A stretch of 64,000 nucleotides of DNA from Oncomelania hupensis (GCA_036898135.1 CM072513.1:38505937-38569936); one strand, 5' to 3'; positions 1-13,100 are shown, counted from the stretch's first letter. Notes: generated by a model not told the origin, from the sequence alone. A program made the numbers and translations.

Positions 1-1250
1 GTCTGAGCGTCTCGTGGAGCAGGTGTGATCTGAAGCTTGAAGACTGCTTCAGTAGAAGATGCTGGTCGGCAGACCGCCGCAGTGGTAAATGCAGGTCGGC
101 TAGGCGAAGCTGAACACTGACCGCCTCAGTGGAAGATGCAGGTCGGCAAAGATAAGTGCTCAACACCTCAGCGAATGGTAAGTGCTGAAGCTCATGTAGA
201 CAGACTCTTAGCCTGCCAGCCTTTCCTAGGGGCTTGCGCAACCTCGTCATTAGCTGACAGACTCGTCCTTGTCTGCCGCTGTTCAGCTTCTCTGATGCTT
301 CCAAAGCGCGGTATCACATGTGCGATCCCTTATATTGAGTGCATCGTCGTTCTCTTAGCACTTACCAGCAAAGCCTGTCCATGGTAAGGTCAAAACCTCA
401 AATACCCAAACAAAAGCGAAGAAGCTAATTCCACAAATTCGAATTGTTCATGCTAACCCATTTCCCTACATAAATGTCATGCATGCTTTGAAAATCAGTG
501 AAAGTAAACCGAGTGAGACAAGTCTGGTTTATTTATTGACCAAGCCTGTGCCCAACCGTTGTGAGACCTACAGGATAATTAATATAATAAATACGACCCC
601 ACTTCCCACAGCACACTGTAGAAGGTATAAACTCGTTGCATCAAAGTCTAGATAATATAGTCTAGAAGATGTGGATGGAATAATAGCATTCATCTATTTC
701 CGTGTGCATCAGTCATTCAATCTCAGACAGGTGCATACTGCGTCGCGGACAATAGTCTAGGCAACGCTTACAGAGTAGGCCTAGTCAATTCTTAGCTACT
801 CTGTATGAGTGTAGGGGAGGTAATGACCATCGCCAGGGACGTCCAGAGCCTCAGAAGTCCTTCCGCCATCATCCGTCAGACGTCACAGCCACTGGTCAAG
901 CCATGTCCCACGGCCTTGACTACTCCCGCTCTCACCATCAGGAATAAGAAAAGAAGAAGGGCGAAAATACAAGATGATCTACTGTCTCCACTTTCACACA
1001 AGGAAATTTGACATTTCGCCAACATAACATGAACATGTAACATATCAAGCGCAATATCAGAGTCAATGAATAAAACATCAGATATAACATCAACATTCAT
1101 TCACATACACATTCTCAGACACCCCAGCAATAAAACTTTTAAGAAAAGAAATTATTGCGACAATAAAATATGTACAGTGATATAAATCGCATGCGACCAA
1201 GTTAAGGTATGACCCGGAGTCGAGATGAGGAGGAGAAAGAAAAAGAAGCC
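1..1250. other. Left edge, no supported gene
   Basis: I find no convincing coding sequence here. Positions 40-170 hold three imperfect tandem units sharing a core like GAAGATGCAGGTCGGC. The remainder is unremarkable, with no domain that I recognise in any frame. Confidence 0.5.
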
Positions 1251-1253
1251 AAC

Positions 1254-1347
1254 GACGACGACGACGACGAAGAAGAAGAAGAAGAAGAAGAAGAAGAAGA
1301 AGAAGAAGAAGAAGAAGAAGAAGAAGAAGAAGAAGAAGAAGAAGAAG
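1254..1347. repeat. (GAC)n/(GAA)n microsatellite
   Basis: A short GAC run passes into about 27 perfect GAA units. It gives long artefactual acidic or lysine reading frames that should not be taken as genes. Confidence 0.95.
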
Positions 1348-1494
1348 ACCATCGCGAAGATTATGATTATGATGAAGATAGCGAAGACGACAACGATGAC
1401 GACGACGACAACGATGCTGTTGCTGTTGATGATAATAATGATCCTATAAGATGAACGTCTCCAGCTCAAAGTGCTATCACGAAAATCAAGCGAG

Positions 1495-1620
1495 AATGAG
1501 AGTTTGCTGAAGTCGGGATCGAACCAACGTCACCAACGATATACAAAAGTGCAGTTGGTTTGAGCACCGGTGCAACACTATGTACTACCTAGCCGGTCTA
1601 GAATAGGTTATCTCGCCATA
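1495..1620 (-). mobile_element. tRNA-derived SINE fragment
   Basis: On the minus strand a box A-like stretch (GGCTAGGTAGTAC) is followed about 50 nt later by a box B (GGTTCGATCCC). This is the layout of an RNA polymerase III promoter in a tRNA-derived SINE. The cloverleaf is degenerate, so a functional tRNA is unlikely. Confidence 0.55.
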
Positions 1621-2730
1621 GAGAATGAGAGCTGGCGCACCGAGAGTATCTCCGTCAAAATCCATGGCATGTAATCCTCCAAGGGTAGAGACGCGGTGAG
1701 TCAGTGATGAACTGTAGAACTTTATTTGCTTCATGTGGTCTATTGAGTCTGAACCAGTACTGACAACCTGATAATAGCTGGAAGGATGTACTCACAGTAC
1801 TGTCTTCTAAAGCAGAGCAACGTTAGCAAGAATAAGCTCCAATATACTGTAATTACTCCGTCTAGACTTGCATTCTTCCAAACATACAGCTATGACCAAC
1901 AATAAATGTCTTGCTGAATGGAACACTTGTTATCTGACCACTTCTGCAGTCCAGCCGTCCGATTTACTTCATTCATTCCCTCGTGGCGTTCCTTCGCAAT
2001 TTCGTTCATATGCATTAATCCACAGCGTACGAGCCCGAGTGACCGAAGTAAGTTAATATAGTCTTCCTAGGGAAATGTTGACCTTGTCTATAGAAATAGG
2101 AGGAATTCTTGTTGTCGAATAATCTCATCAGCTTCGAAGTAAGTCTAATTTGTCCCTGATAATCCATTAGCTACAGCCGTGCAGCAAAACTCACCATCAT
2201 CCACCTACGATGACGATCAGAGGCCAACGGATGGCAGCCTCCAACAGAAGAAGTGTCCTCTACTCCACATATGGCAGATACTGAGAGTGCCCTTACGAAT
2301 TCCCTTAGGCTTGAAAGTCGTACGGCAAGCATCACACGTCGCCGTTGTAGGCTGAAAAGAAGGCCAGACTCCGGATAATGATTTTTCCAACACGGACACG
2401 AGCCTGGAATAGAAATAGATCTCAATATGAATGAAAGTGGCAAATAAGGGGATGAATGACGTGATCGCATTGCTTGCCCACTAGCCGAACGCCGTAAACG
2501 TGATGCATCGGGGATTCCTGCAGAAAGCCCAGATCTGAATGAAGCGACATGAAAGACAAAAAGATTAAGGTCAAAACAGAACTGAGTCCCCCCAAAATGG
2601 GCTAGTTTTATACAGAAAGGAGGTCGCTAAACTGGTTCAATGTGGGCGAAAAATAAGAATTAATATGAAACTGCCGTGACCTACGGAAAGTAATGAAATT
2701 GTATCACGCTGTGTAACAATTATCTGGCGA
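1621..2730. other. Non-coding stretch, no feature recognised
   Basis: I see no supported gene, RNA or mobile element here. Open frames are short and of random-looking composition. Confidence 0.4.
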
Positions 2731-2731
2731 T

Positions 2732-2762
<31 letters not shown>

Positions 2763-2972
2763 AAGAAGAAGAAGAAGAAGAAGAAGAAGAAGAAGAAGAA
2801 CAAGAAGAAGAACAAGAAGAAGAACAAGAAGAACAAGAAGAAGAACAAGAAGAAGAAGAAGAACAAGAACAAGAAGAACAAGAACAAGAAGAACAAGAAG
2901 AAGAAGAACAAGAAGAAGAACAAGAACAAGAAGAAGAAGAAGAACAAGACCAAGACCAATAAGAACAAGAAC

Positions 2973-3010
<38 letters not shown>
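2732..3010. repeat. (GAA)n/(GAACAA)n and (GAAA)n tract
   Basis: About 220 bp of pure purine-strand GAA units, interrupted by CAA variants, is followed by a tetranucleotide AAAG run. It is an expanded homopurine tract with a long poly-Leu/Phe shadow frame on the other strand. Confidence 0.95.
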
Positions 3011-3011
<1 letters not shown>

Positions 3012-3579
3012 CCAGCCGACACGGTCTAATTTAAGTTTACGTAATAGTGTGGAAGTAATTGAGATCACGCTGTTTATTATAACGATGATGGTAATAATCA
3101 TGATGGTAATAATCATGATGATGATAATGATCACGATGAAGATAATGATGGTAGATCCTTGCAGTAGAGTTCTTGTAATACCGTTTGGAAGGCAAAGTCT
3201 GTTGTCATTTCCTTCACATTATTTTCTTCTTCAGCCGCAGCACGTATTCATCAACGTCACTGTACTACTCACCATCCTTTTAAGTATGACTACTTTCCCC
3301 TTCATAGAAAGCAACAGGAGGAGGAAGATGGGAAGGACGAGGGGGAAGGAGAAAAAGGAAGAAGAAGGAGGAGGAGGAGGAGAAAGAAGAGGAGGAGAAA
3401 TTAGGCAAGGCGACACTGCAGGCCAGGTCAGGCATTGGCTATCAGTATTCGGAAAATCTGTTGTCGCTCGGTTAATCAAAGCACACATCATCTAATCAAA
3501 GGATGAAAACACCCTATTGCTCATACAGAGTGTGAATAACACATGGAGTACATTTCTGCACCGTATATTCCCCCTTTTC

Positions 3580-3920
3580 CCTCATCTCTCTCTCTCTCTC
3601 TCTCTCTCAATCATCATCATCATCATCGTTGTCGTCGTCGCCACAGCCATTATTACAGCCAAATCAAAAGAACAAACAACACACATAAATAATGTAGATT
3701 TAAATAGTAAATATGAGTGGTATAAACGACGTGTTAAAGTACAGTAATCACATAATATAAATCTTCACGTTAAAAACTTGTATAACTATATATTATACGA
3801 TGTAAATTTTCTTTGACGTCTGAACATTGCTGGTCAGCCTCAATCATTACTAGCAGAACAATAGACTGACAAAAATAACCACATCTGAATGGAGTTGGGG
3901 AGAAGGAGAAAAGAATGGGA

Positions 3921-3984
<64 letters not shown>

Positions 3985-3990
3985 TATCTT
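3580..3990. repeat. (CT)n and (GA)n microsatellites
   Basis: A (CT)n run lies at about 3583-3608 and a (GA)n run at about 3924-3981. The sequence between them shows no coding signal that I can support. Confidence 0.9.
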
Positions 3991-4529
3991 AACGGGTAAC
4001 CAACACCAATTACTGGGTAGTTCCAGCAGTAATAAGTACCCAAAGACCAAAGGTTAAATGCTCATAAATAAGGGATGGCCAATTAGCGTTCCTCTTCAAA
4101 CTACTCCCGAGTTGTGGAATGTGGGTCATTGGAGCGCAATTCGAACACGATCCCATTCACAACTTTCCGGCACCTCTCATAAAAACTCGTGGGTATCGCC
4201 ATTATAAATTAAAACGAGGTTATATGAAACCAAGTTCCGGTTTTGCTTGTTTTGCTTTTATCAAAGCTTGATGCGTGACTTTTAACTATGGCAAATTGCC
4301 GAAAACGACGATTGTTAGAGCCAGAAAACGAGTGGGATAAGTATAAAAACGGTGGAGGAAGTACATGCTCAGTGAAAAAATGCAAAAAACAATCGTAGAG
4401 GCCTGTATTTGTGGCGATTTCGGAGGTGCGTCGATCATCGACAGAAAGTGAAACGGGACCTGAAAACTCTTGTAATTTTCCATAGCTTCGCCGTCGCAAC
4501 CTTCACAAAACACAAAGTAACTGAATATG

Positions 4530-4645
4530 TTAGGCTAGCGTTGTGGCCAAGTGGGCTAAGGCGGGACTAACATGCCTTGTCCACAAGCCAGAAACCAATG
4601 GCGCCTGACAGGTGTGGGTTCGAGCCAGCATCTGGGCGTTATGTT
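4530..4645 (+). mobile_element. tRNA-like SINE or tRNA relic
   Basis: GTTGTGGCCAAGTGGGCTAAGG resembles the 5' half of a Ser or Leu tRNA (long D arm), and a box B-like GGTTCGAGCC follows about 50 nt later. The acceptor stem does not close convincingly, so I read this as a SINE head or pseudo-tRNA. Confidence 0.5.
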
Positions 4646-4966
4646 TTTTCCGAATATTTTTCAAAAATTCACAAATAATGTTAGGTAGGTAGGGTTTAGG
4701 CGCGCCACTGGCGATAGAAAGGGATAATAAACTGCAGCAAAAAAAAAAATAAAAATATGTGAGGGTACGATACAGGTGGCCAGTGACACATGTTATTATT
4801 CTTGAATATTTGGAAATAACTCACTAAAACACGCGGAGAAAAAAAACCGGAAGTATTTTTCATAGAGGGGATTCCCGTTGGTGCATAGGATAGCAGAAAA
4901 GTGTGAATTGTCAATAAAGCTAACTCATTTGTCCTCGGTCTAGTTGAAAATCTCTCTCTCTATTCT

Positions 4967-5346
<380 letters not shown>

Positions 5347-5754
5347 TCAATCGTCTGACAACATTTCGAAACTTCTTCTTCTTATTATTATTATCATCAT
5401 TTTTTTTCATTACTTTGATAATATTTGCGCGGAGAATGTGTGTGGAGTGGAGGGTAATATTAGTCGGAGGAAATTCAGGCTGCTCCACCGCCACTCCACA
5501 GCGCCACCATGGCCAACGGGAAATTGGGCCCAACAACCTCCTCTACTCCTAACTCAAGACATAGGGGTTCTAATCCTGCTATTGACGGACTTCAACCACC
5601 ACAAGAGTGGCTGGCACCAACACTAAGATGGTTAGTGTGGGGGAATCAAGGACCGGGTAAGGTCAAGAAATCGTGAGTAGAGTTCTGATAAACGTCGCCC
5701 AAATGAGGGGAATAGTTCCGCACAGTGACCGCAGCTGGAAAGTATGCTATATAA

Positions 5755-5755
5755 C

Positions 5756-5809
<54 letters not shown>

Positions 5810-5821
5810 CTGATAATGATG

Positions 5822-5896
<75 letters not shown>

Positions 5897-5925
5897 TAAA
5901 TACAATAATAATAATAATATAATTA
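5755..5925. repeat. (AAT)n microsatellite
   Basis: About 170 bp of AAT units with one short interruption (TGCTGATAATGATG). Confidence 0.95.
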
Positions 5926-6529
5926 TTATTTTTTATTATTAAAATTCTTCCTCTTCTCCTTCTTTTGAATCTTATTATTACTATTACTATTAAAAAAAAA
6001 AACGAAATCCGTGTAGTCTACCTCACACAGCTGACCGCGCTCAGTTTATCACTGATGCTCATATTGCACCTAATTGGCACGAGGAAACTAACATGCATTC
6101 AACACGCGAGATGCACCCGACAACGCCGCGACCTGTCAGTTGTTACTCATGCAGTAATTTCTTGTCCCAGTTGATGGCAGCAGAGGATGTCAATGTCAAT
6201 AGCAGTTACAACCGACAGCTTGACAATCTTGGTATCAAAATATCATGCATCGTCTACAAAGTGAAATGCTGCTAGCAAAACGTGCATTTTAGTACACGTC
6301 TGCAATGCACTGTCATGTTTCAATACATTTTGGGGAGGGGGGGGGGGAGGGTGGTTAACGGACTACTCCCACATCTGACGTTTATTTCGGCAATCGGTAA
6401 AACAAATGGAGGTTGGATGTACAAATGTGTTTCGTTACCGTTTGTACCTGGGCTTCCAAAAGCAAATAGCAAAGGATGTGACGTCACAAGGTTACAGACA
6501 TGGAAGGGCGCGTGACATGCACTCGTCTT

Positions 6530-6765
6530 GATTGACCACTTTTTACCAAACTGAAAGAAGAACTGTTTGCATTTGTAGGGGATGTTTCCAGTAGTAGTTT
6601 CAGTTATAAAGATGGAGCTGTTCCTGCGCCTAAAGCAACGATACATCCTTATCAGAATGAACAGTATGCTTCTACAACAGATGAGAGGGATAATGAAGAA
6701 GCGCGATATCTTGAAGAGGGTGACCCAGTCAACGAGTGGGAAATTAATGCAAAGGCTGGTACGTC
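6530..6765 (+). other. Possible orphan exon or gene fragment
   Basis: One plus-strand frame is open from about 6535 to 6772 and has balanced, non-repetitive composition. It includes residues such as FVGDVSSSSFSYKDGAVP and ends near a consensus-like splice donor GTACGT at about 6760. I recognise no domain and no matching exon nearby. It could be a decayed exon or chance; the upstream stop leaves little room for an initiation codon. Confidence 0.2.
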
Positions 6766-7469
6766 AATGTAGGAAATTGCATATCGGCCTTGCCTTTTCT
6801 GGCTAAAAAGGCGAAGGGGCAAGTCCGTCGGCCCTCCGACGAGAATCGTCTTGGAATGGCTCTCAAAGAACGAAACCAGCAAATCAGATGCTTTTTTGAT
6901 CTACGAACCAACTTCCCGTCTAAGCAGCAAATATCTGAGCCGCCGAGTTTCCGATCGCGACGCTACTTTTGATTAAGGTCCGAAAATCGACCGTCGTGAA
7001 CGTCACTTTTCAGGACATTTTTTGATTCAGTGTACCTTAGAATGTACACAGTTTCCTAGCTTCTTTTTTGTTTAATCTTTGCACAATAAGTATCACATGA
7101 ATAGGACCATGTTTGGTTTCATCCCAGCTGCCGCATGTGTATCAAAATTAATTTGTACGTCATTATCTGCGTCATAGTATTGCTTTTAAAGGTAGACTAT
7201 CACCAAAAATATTAACTACACTCTGTTTCTGAATCTTCACTTAGACCCTGACAGTATTTCTGACAAACACTTCATCAGTCAGACAGAAAGTACATTAGTT
7301 ATGAAGTTCCGGGTATCACTTCCGTAACCTTCCCTTCTCTCTTCTGTTTAACAAATAATCGAGATCTGTACTTTTGAAATATACCTCTGTACAAGTAATT
7401 AAGATGATTTGAACCGCCAAACAGACCGTCTTCGGAAACGGGAGGCAACGTGACATTTGTTTTTTTGGC

Positions 7470-7765
7470 GGACATCTCGTCTCAGAACACTATGAAAGCT
7501 ACCCCGAGCTGCAAGATTTCCTTCGGGAAAAGGGGCTGGTGGTTGCCGGGCAGTGCAAGGCCGAAATAGCGGAGCTAGCTAGGATTGCAACTGTTTGATG
7601 GAGGACAGCTAACAATTTGTAGGCCAGAAGCTGTATCCGTTTGCAAAGTATGTCCGCCAACGTTACACAACTCTGGTACAACAAGCGGGCAAGCCGGCCA
7701 AAGTTGTTTCCCCTCGTATTTTGGAGCATGGTCTATTGTTGCGTATGTCCTTATTTTCAGCAACT
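7470..7765 (+). pseudogene. SAP-like gene fragment, broken
   Basis: A plus-strand frame near 7470-7600 reads HYESYPELQDFLREKGL and continues with GQCKAEIAELARIA. This resembles the helix-extension-helix of SAP DNA-binding domains, seen in host nuclear proteins and in some transposon proteins. A second frame continues about 7630-7760 with YPFAKYVRQRY. A frame change separates the two, so if real it is a relic. I cannot assign a parent gene. Confidence 0.3.
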
Positions 7766-7878
7766 CTACACGTGATTAAAATATCGTTTGGTGCGGAAGT
7801 AGACCTGTAAGTTGTAGCAGGCGTGTGTATGTGTGTGTGCGTGTGTATGTGTGTGTGTGACATTTAATGAAAGTTTAA

Positions 7879-8454
7879 CATTACACTACATTACATGATT
7901 ATTGCTTTAGGTCCAGCGGACTCTTCCGAGCCAAATCAGGACCAGACAACCCCTGATCCGCATAAACGATCTGCTGAAATAACCCCAGTGGTAACACTGA
8001 AGGCACTCCACCAGCCAGTCACTTTACAATAAAGACATCCCACGCAGGGGACCCTGAGGCTATACTCTAATTTATCGAACCCCCGTTTACAAAAACAAAA
8101 TAGAATACAAACATCATTATAAAATATCAGCAAAACACATACATATAAAATGCCTACATTGTTAAATAATAACATAGGAAGCCCTAGTGACCACCTGGCA
8201 GAAAGCGTCCAATATCCCAAGCGGATCCAACAGACCTCACACACAAATAAGGAGTCTTGTCCCGGAAGAGTTTTCAAGAAAAAAGGTAGGTGACTGGTCT
8301 AGCGAAGAAGAAGATAGAATAGCAGATTGATAGAACAGAGCAGGAATGAGAAAGAACAAATGAGAAAGACAGCGACAGTGGGAATTTAAAGCACTAAATT
8401 TCCAGAAAGTGGGGATACTATTTATACTGAAACCCCCGGCACTCCAACGGGGGC
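7879..8454 (-). mobile_element. 580-bp retroposon family, copy 1 of 7
   Basis: This is a member of a repeated unit found seven times in the window. Read on the minus strand it begins with a CCCCGTTGGxGTGCCGGGGG segment, has a TATAAATAG box about 25-35 nt inside, and ends in a short ACATT/TGTAA-type tandem tail at the low-coordinate end. Minus-strand frames of up to about 113 codons (for example 7936-8277) recur in other copies but match no family I know. Confidence 0.85.
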
Positions 8455-8582
8455 AAAAGTTTAACAACGGCGTTTATACAAGAGAGAGGGATAGAGACAG
8501 AGAGAGTGTGTGTGTGTGTTTGTGTCTTTGCGCCCGCGTGCATGAGTTGTGCGATCGTGGCTGGGTATTTGGGTACTTATTG

Positions 8583-8597
8583 CTATTATTATTATAA

Positions 8598-8687
<90 letters not shown>

Positions 8688-8688
8688 G

Positions 8689-8734
<46 letters not shown>
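8583..8734. repeat. (ATT)n microsatellite
   Basis: About 150 bp of ATT units with rare ATC or ATG variants. It is followed by a short GAAGAA run. Confidence 0.95.
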
Positions 8735-8735
<1 letters not shown>

Positions 8736-8769
8736 GAAGGGGGAGAGAAAGAGGAGAAGAAGAAGAAGA

Positions 8770-9533
8770 AGTTCCGGTTCACCGTCTGAAAGCAATTTGT
8801 GAGGAAATCACACGCCCTTGGTAAACACAAATTATTCTTACGGACATACGATTTAACGCCAGAATTGACTTTCAATCCATGTACGTGTTTACATTTCCAA
8901 AACACAAGAAGCGGTCACAAAAATCTATCAGAAAAGGCTCCACAATGCGATCACCATTTACTACTGTTTCCTGTCCTAACCTCTTCACTAATTTGCGGTA
9001 ATGTTAATCATCAAATGATTGCAACATTTTCAGATCTTAAAATAAGGTCCAGTAATATAGAGCGGAAAATTCGAGCTACTACAGCATACTCAGCTTGATT
9101 AATCTTACCAAAACTGACCGACGGATAAAATAAATGAAATCAAAAGATATTATAATAATGTCCTTATCAAACATTACAGCACTTTTGAAGTTAAAATTAA
9201 ATAAATTGCAGTAACTTTGTTTTTAACCAAAAGTCACACACTAAACAACAAAATCTCCATGGTTCACACATACCACAATTGTATGCCATGTACACAAAAT
9301 CTTCAACTTTGTTGAATAAAAAGCTGCTTTGTTGAATAAAAAGCTGCTTTGTCGACCAGACGCTTAGGTCAATCTCATATAACCCCTAGACGCCATCTCA
9401 ACTGTTGCCTAGATTAAACAGCCTTTTCGGTTCAACATCTACAGCACCCACTAGCATAAGTCATCTGTGGAAAATGATCATTACAGACCCCCAAATTAGG
9501 ATACAAAATACTAGATAAATGATGATGGAAGTG

Positions 9534-9588
<55 letters not shown>

Positions 9589-10090
9589 CGAAACCTTTAA
9601 TAGGATAATAGCATTAGGTCCTTTGGATCTGTCTTACAGCTAGTCCTTAATAAACAATGCAAAACAAACAAAATAATTCACATAAAATAATTTGAAACAA
9701 ACATATTCCTTAACTACGGTAACAAATCACTAAGCAAATTAATGTATTTTAATACACATACTCTTGCCCTTCTTCCCCTCCCCATCCATCTCCTCCTCCC
9801 TCCACACACACAAGCACAAGTACACACACACACATGAGAGAGAGAGGGGGGGAGAGAGAGAGAGGGGGGGAGAGAGAGAGATCGTTTAATTTAACTGGAT
9901 CAAGTTTTCCGGTTTAATTGAAAAAGAATAGGTAAAACAGAGGAAAAAATGTAATGAAAAGGAACTAAAATCTTATTGGAATGATTTTTTTCTTCAATAT
10001 AATATTTTTATTAACTAATCTGGATCGACTATGAATTATCAAAAGAGACTACCAAGCTAGTCAGTTTTGAATAGATCGTGTATGTGTGCG
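8770..10090. other. Left flank of the Polinton, non-coding
   Basis: AT-rich sequence without a supported gene. It includes a (GA)n run at about 9536-9586, a direct repeat of TTGTTGAATAAAAAGCTGCT near 9310-9350, and GA/CA low-complexity sequence at 9800-9880. Confidence 0.5.
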
Positions 10091-10091
10091 T

Positions 10092-10850
<759 letters not shown>

Positions 10851-10860
10851 GCAATGAGCA

Positions 10861-10914
<54 letters not shown>

Positions 10915-11264
10915 ACACGCACACCCCAACACACACACACACACACACACATGCATGCAAATATAAATCTTTAACAATGATTTATGAGGAATTCACACAT
11001 TAATTAAATTATAAATATTTGTTTGAAGGATGTGTTTCAGTTAATGGTAGATTGTTTTTAATGAAAGCAAGGGTCTGAATGAACAAAGGGTTGGTGATGG
11101 CACTAGCTGACGGTCAGTCATTTTCCCTTTAGTTATGAGATGAAATCTGTCTTAAACTATTTTGGTAAACGTTTTTGGATGATAGTCTACGAACGGTGAA
11201 TTTTAGTGTGGACAATTGATACCTAAAACATATTGAAGATAAAGTGAAAAAAAATCTCTTTTTT

Positions 11265-11400
11265 AGTGTTGCCGAGCGGAGTATTTGACTCCCGCCTATC
11301 GACCCAACCCGAACTTTTATTTTTATTTATCCCTCATAAGAAGGACATACAAATATTTGTCCTGCAAGGCGGAAAAGGCCTGCCGGCAATATAGGCCTGC
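11265..11400 (+). repeat. Dispersed repeat shared with 31.45-31.59 kb
   Basis: Shares several conserved blocks with the reverse complement of 31450-31590: GCCGAGCGGA, TATTTGACTCCCGC, ATTATCCCTC-like, and AAGGCGG-like. The GCCGAGCGG start resembles the box A of a Leu or Ser tRNA, so a SINE is plausible. I see no TSD. Confidence 0.55.
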
Positions 11401-11769
11401 TGACGGATATGATTAAAGTGTGAATGAAAATGAGTGAAGGTATTTGACCAACAAATGAGCCAGGACAAGGGTCCCTAGAGACGAAGATGTTAGTAAAACC
11501 GTGTTTGACACTGTTTATAGAAGACAGAGAGATGCTGGACTAAGACGCGGGATGTTGGGACGCGAAAATGGCAAACAGATGGTTACATATACATACGCAA
11601 TGTGGGGGGGGGGGGGGGGGGGTTAATTGTATCTTGTGGGGCAAGCGCTATCGGATTGTTATATTGTCTATAGGAGGTCGGTGAGAGGGAGATGGTTGTA
11701 ATTATAGATAGTTAATTAAGACTTGTAGACGGAAGGAACAGATTTTTACAGCCCTTTCAGTGGCGATAG

Positions 11770-11800
11770 TTTAAAAGACCGGCATCATTGCAAAGACTTC
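11770..11800 (+). promoter_or_regulatory. Candidate promoter of the spliced plus-strand gene
   Basis: TTTAAAA at 11770-11776 is about 55 nt before the ATG at 11829, leaving room for a transcription start near 11800 and a short leader. It is a weak TATA variant, supported only by position. Confidence 0.35.
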
Positions 11801-11828
11801 ATTCCAAAAGATCAGCCTTACAGCAAAG

Positions 11829-12401
11829 ATGCGCGTGTTACTTGTATTTTGGATTTCCTGCCCTGAAAATCCCACATTAAGAGGGGAATCACTCAATGTG
11901 GATATAGCAGATATACTCGAGGCAGTATGGTGGTACATCACTGAGTAAGTACAACAATTTTTTTAATTGATTTTATTGTATAGTGATGAAAAAAAAAATG
12001 AAAGGATAATAAGATATAAAGATTTAATTTATATATTTTTAAAAATAAAAAAATCTTAGAGGTGCAGATTATTTTAATACTATATTATTATTTTTTGTTT
12101 ATTTTTTTTATATTATTATTAATTTTTTTTAAAATTATTTTTATTTTTTTTTATTTAATTTTTTTATTTTGGTTTATATAAAAAAAAAAAAAGACCATGT
12201 TATTATATACTGAACAAATATTTTATTTTATTTTTATTTTTTTATTTATTTTAGTTTTATTATATTTATTTTATCTTTTTGTAATTTTTTTTTTATAGGA
12301 ACCCGTCATATAACATCCACGAGGTGGATGTGTACCCGTTGCTTGAACCGGGAGATGATGGACACCCACAAGACGGAAGACCCACAGCCCCCACAGCATA
12401 A
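11829..12401 (+). CDS. Unrecognised spliced 72-aa Polinton protein
   Basis: Two coding exons are supported by consensus splice sites. Exon 1 (11829-11944) ends at GTAAGT, where reading on would stop at once in TAA. Exon 2 (12299-12412) follows a long T-rich tract and TATAG, and joining keeps the frame to TAA at 12399-12401. Exon 1 encodes LNVDIADILEAVWWYIT and exon 2 YNIHEVDVYPLLEPGDD; both are non-repetitive and acidic. I recognise no family. It is the only plus-strand gene of the element, convergent with the others. Two further exons with good splice sites follow the stop, ending at AATAAA, so the 3' UTR also appears spliced. Alternative: chance splice signals in AT-rich DNA, made less likely by four consistent junction pairs. 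Confidence 0.6.
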
Positions 12402-12810
12402 AGATGCTACAAGTAGGTAAAAAAAAAATTTTTTTTTAAATAAAAGACCAACAACAACAAAAAAGTAAAAAACGACAACACCAGAAATAAGGTATAAAAT
12501 AGTTTATTAATGAACAACATCTTTAAAAATTAAAAATAATAATGCATTATTGTTTTTTTTTTGTTTCAGATGCCGCGTGCGCTCACACACCCCAATGTTA
12601 TGCATAAAAAATAAAAAGTAAGTAAATGAATATTTTATACCAATTTTAACTATATACACATTGATAATACAATTTTATGATAAAAAATGCTTTTATTATA
12701 CATTAACATGTTATTATGACAATATATATACATTGTTATACAATTTTATAATAAAAATGTTTTTGTTTTTGTTACAGGCAAAAAACAAGCAAACAATAAA
12801 CCGACTTTGT
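12402..12810 (+). other. Spliced 3' UTR of the plus-strand gene
   Basis: After the stop codon a donor GTAGGT lies at 12413. An acceptor TTTCAG precedes exon 3 (12570-12617), followed by a donor GTAAGT at 12618. An acceptor TTACAG at 12772-12777 precedes exon 4, which carries a polyadenylation signal AATAAA at 12795-12800. The introns are very AT-rich (156 and 160 bp). Introns after a stop codon can trigger nonsense-mediated decay, or the last exons may be coding in another isoform. Confidence 0.5.
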
Positions 12811-12833
12811 ACTATGTAATGTATACTTTTTAT

Positions 12834-12849
12834 CACTCTCTCTCTTTTT

Positions 12850-12908
<59 letters not shown>

Positions 12909-12936
12909 CTCGCTCTCTCTTTCTCGCTCACTTTTT

Positions 12937-12998
<62 letters not shown>

Positions 12999-13100
12999 CT
13001 CGCTCTCAGCACCCATGATGGCCTGGCTATTTGGAGTCTATCCTGTTTCTTCTCTCCCCTCTCTCGCTAACTCTCTTTCTTTCTCGCTCTCTCTTTTTTT
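12834..13100. repeat. (CT)n microsatellite between convergent genes
   Basis: CT runs at about 12834-12903 and 12941-12996, with a shorter CT-rich run at 13050-13103. They separate the 3' ends of the plus-strand gene and the Cys/His protein gene, and run into the latter's coding 3' end. Confidence 0.95.

Larger units (their letters stand above)
10980..11820. other. Left-arm non-coding region of the Polinton
   Basis: No integrase or other gene is visible where Polintons often carry one. Positions about 11265-11400 match, in the opposite orientation, a host repeat near 31450-31590 (shared core GCCGAGCGGARTATTTGACTCCCGC and a CAAGGCGGAAAA-type segment), so a host repeat is embedded here. A G homopolymer lies at about 11605-11622. 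Confidence 0.6.

Noticed and set aside
1152..1469. Long acidic and poly-Phe frames on both strands
   Set aside because: They are translations of the (GAA)n microsatellite. The same holds for the frames at 2637-3134, 8506-8802, 30166-30493, 33722-34342 and 63590-63880.
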